Shown here one piece after another: positions 63,083 to 64,000 of a stretch of DNA of 64,000 bases. Source of the DNA: Desulfobacteraceae bacterium Eth-SRB2. Lineage in GTDB: Bacteria > Desulfobacterota > Desulfobacteria > Desulfobacterales > UBA11574. The DNA is taken from positions 56,809-120,808 of the forward strand of contig RPGQ01000004.1 in assembly GCA_004193595.1 (NCBI GenBank), given 5' to 3'. The first letter of the stretch is position 1. Every line of letters starts with the position of its first letter. The notes under the pieces are model-generated. The model worked only from the letters and a program-made list of their open reading frames with translations, was not told where the DNA came from and ran no database searches. Made by a program: the position numbers and the translations under genes.

Positions 63083-63553
63083 AAGAGTATTTCCTTTCAT
63101 AAATTACGTCTCTGAAGTTCTACAACTTATTGAAAAATACATGCTTATTAATGGAAATCTGTTTATTCCATCAAAATGGAAGAATGGAATGTTGGAAGTA
63201 AGGGCGGAAATAAACCATTTAAATTGTAAAAAACTCCTTCAAACCCATCATTCCATTACCCCATTATTCCAATTGGGCCTAAGCCCTAAGTTCTTTCAAA
63301 TTGAAATATACTGCTGTGAATATGCATTGTCAACCTTCAAGAATTTATCTGGCTCTATGAGCGAATATATATAAAAAGTGTGGCATCTCAAAAAGTTCTG
63401 ATGGGCTAAATGATGATATTGACACGGCTCCATAATTTATGGAAAAGTTAGTTTCTACTTTACTAACCATATAAATTCATTTAAAAAATCAAATTAAATT
63501 TAAATATTGTACATCGTCGTAATAAACAAAGCAAAAAATGGAGAATATTAAGT
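63083..63553. other. Intergenic region with repeats
   Basis: 470 bp between divergent trxA and the DUF3786-type gene. It holds ATGGAAGAATGGAATGTTGG (63176) and CCATTACCCCATTATTCCAA (63251), loosely inverted, and the short repeat E copy at 63386-63442. No gene. Confidence 0.5.
63386..63442 (-). repeat. Short dispersed repeat E, extended copy
   Basis: TCTCAAAAAGTTCTGATGGG then CTAAATGATGATATTGACACGGCTCCATAATTTATGG is the reverse complement of the 47166-47230 element, including the CCATAAATTATGG end. Confidence 0.6.
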
Positions 63554-64000
63554 ATGGAAGTTATGGGCGACAATTACGCTAAAATTGTACAAAATAATCT
63601 TAAAAGACTTTATAAAAATTTCCCGGAAAACCTGGTACGGGCTTTACCCTCGGAACGGGATAAAGATTCCTTTTTATTTGATGCTTTTGGTGAGAAATGT
63701 GAGCTTCGACCCCATGCAATCTTTCTGGGCGAAGTCCAACAGACCGGCGTGATCGGGATTCTGATTTCCCTGTATGCGCTCCATGCCACGCCGGAGCCAA
63801 GCACGCTGGAGCCGTTAAAAGCCTTTAAGGATTTTCCAAACAGTATGCCCTATGCCGGGGCTTTCGTCACCCATACTCAACAGATTCTGGTGCCACACGT
63901 TGATAAAATCCAAAAAGCAAGAGACCAAATTATGGAAAACCTCCTCGGATGTGACGCTCCGGCAAGTGTGAAAGGCGATATTTCATTTATTGTCTACCCG
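63554..64000 (+). CDS. DUF3786-type protein, 3' end outside window
   Basis: 149 codons from ATG 63554, open to the right edge. VRALPSERDKDSFLFDAFGEKCELRPHAIF, then TGVIGILISLYALHA and KAFKDFPNSMPYAGAFVTHTQQILVPHVDKI. I recognise this as the DUF3786 family of anaerobic deltaproteobacteria and relatives; its function is unknown, sometimes linked to corrinoid or Fe-S enzymes. A second ATG at 63563 is an alternative start. Confidence 0.75.
   Translation, partial: MEVMGDNYAKIVQNNLKRLYKNFPENLVRALPSERDKDSFLFDAFGEKCELRPHAIFLGEVQQTGVIGILISLYALHATPEPSTLEPLKAFKDFPNSMPYAGAFVTHTQQILVPHVDKIQKARDQIMENLLGCDAPASVKGDISFIVYP

Overview
The window reads as a chromosomal segment of an anaerobic, probably sulfate-reducing Desulfobacterota (deltaproteobacterial) genome. 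This is inferred from an anaerobe-specific 'orange protein' (ORP/Mrp/MinD-ferredoxin) cluster, a DUF3786-type protein, a Na+-translocating decarboxylase remnant, a likely selenoprotein, a rpmF-rpiB-glyA-nrdR-rib-nusB gene order and many dispersed intergenic repeats. No rRNA, tRNA or CRISPR was recognised.

Layout. 1-3.8 kb: end of a squalene-cyclase-like protein, a tiny TadE-like protein, then two TadE and one TadG pilus-assembly proteins behind a candidate sigma-54 promoter. 4-12 kb: tatD, serA, a B12/radical-SAM protein with TPRs, a nitroreductase, map with a SEC-C zinc motif, a HAD hydrolase and a 56-aa protein missed by length cut-offs. 12.3-17.1 kb: an old-yellow-enzyme oxidoreductase, a CoA-disulfide-reductase-like flavoprotein whose catalytic Cys position is an in-frame UGA followed by a SECIS-like hairpin, and a 10-TM metal exporter. 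17.2-29.8 kb: an expanded, partly duplicated metal-cluster locus with two NifX/ORP-like proteins, an Mrp-ORP fusion, two MinD-type ATPases with 2x[4Fe-4S] inserts, a NifU-type scaffold, MoaA, two CooT-like Ni-binding proteins, a J-domain protein, FmdB-type zinc ribbons, a thioredoxin, a radical SAM protein and glycine-rich proteins. It has a candidate sigma-54 promoter, two copies of a GTAACG operator array and an N-terminally truncated sigma-54 activator.

29.9-38.4 kb: a decayed, origin-proximal block. A jag gene reduced to its R3H end abuts the truncated activator at a breakpoint. mnmE follows, with a perfect parS site at its stop codon, then a frameshifted YkgJ-type protein, a doubly broken oadB, oadG, an rdgC-like gene with a frameshifted partner, and a transposase with a nonsense codon. 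38.7-51.5 kb: rlpA-gmhB-recD2, rpmF-rpiB-glyA-dCMP deaminase-nrdR, the riboflavin genes ribD-ribE-ribBA-ribH with nusB, a metallo-beta-lactamase-fold hydrolase and a zinc-ribbon PilZ protein. 51.7-55.1 kb: a nucleotide-sugar dehydrogenase, a second zinc-ribbon PilZ protein and an internally duplicated hypothetical protein. 55.8-64 kb: ispG-proS, a bifunctional RelA/SpoT, rpmB, bamD, trxB-trxA and the start of a DUF3786 protein.

At least five intergenic repeat families recur in the window. These include a 151-bp palindrome (three copies of identical length), a MITE-like nested palindrome (one full, one deleted and one half copy) and a ~45-60-bp element (five copies). Everything is read by eye. 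Family assignments rest on recognised motifs, not on searches.
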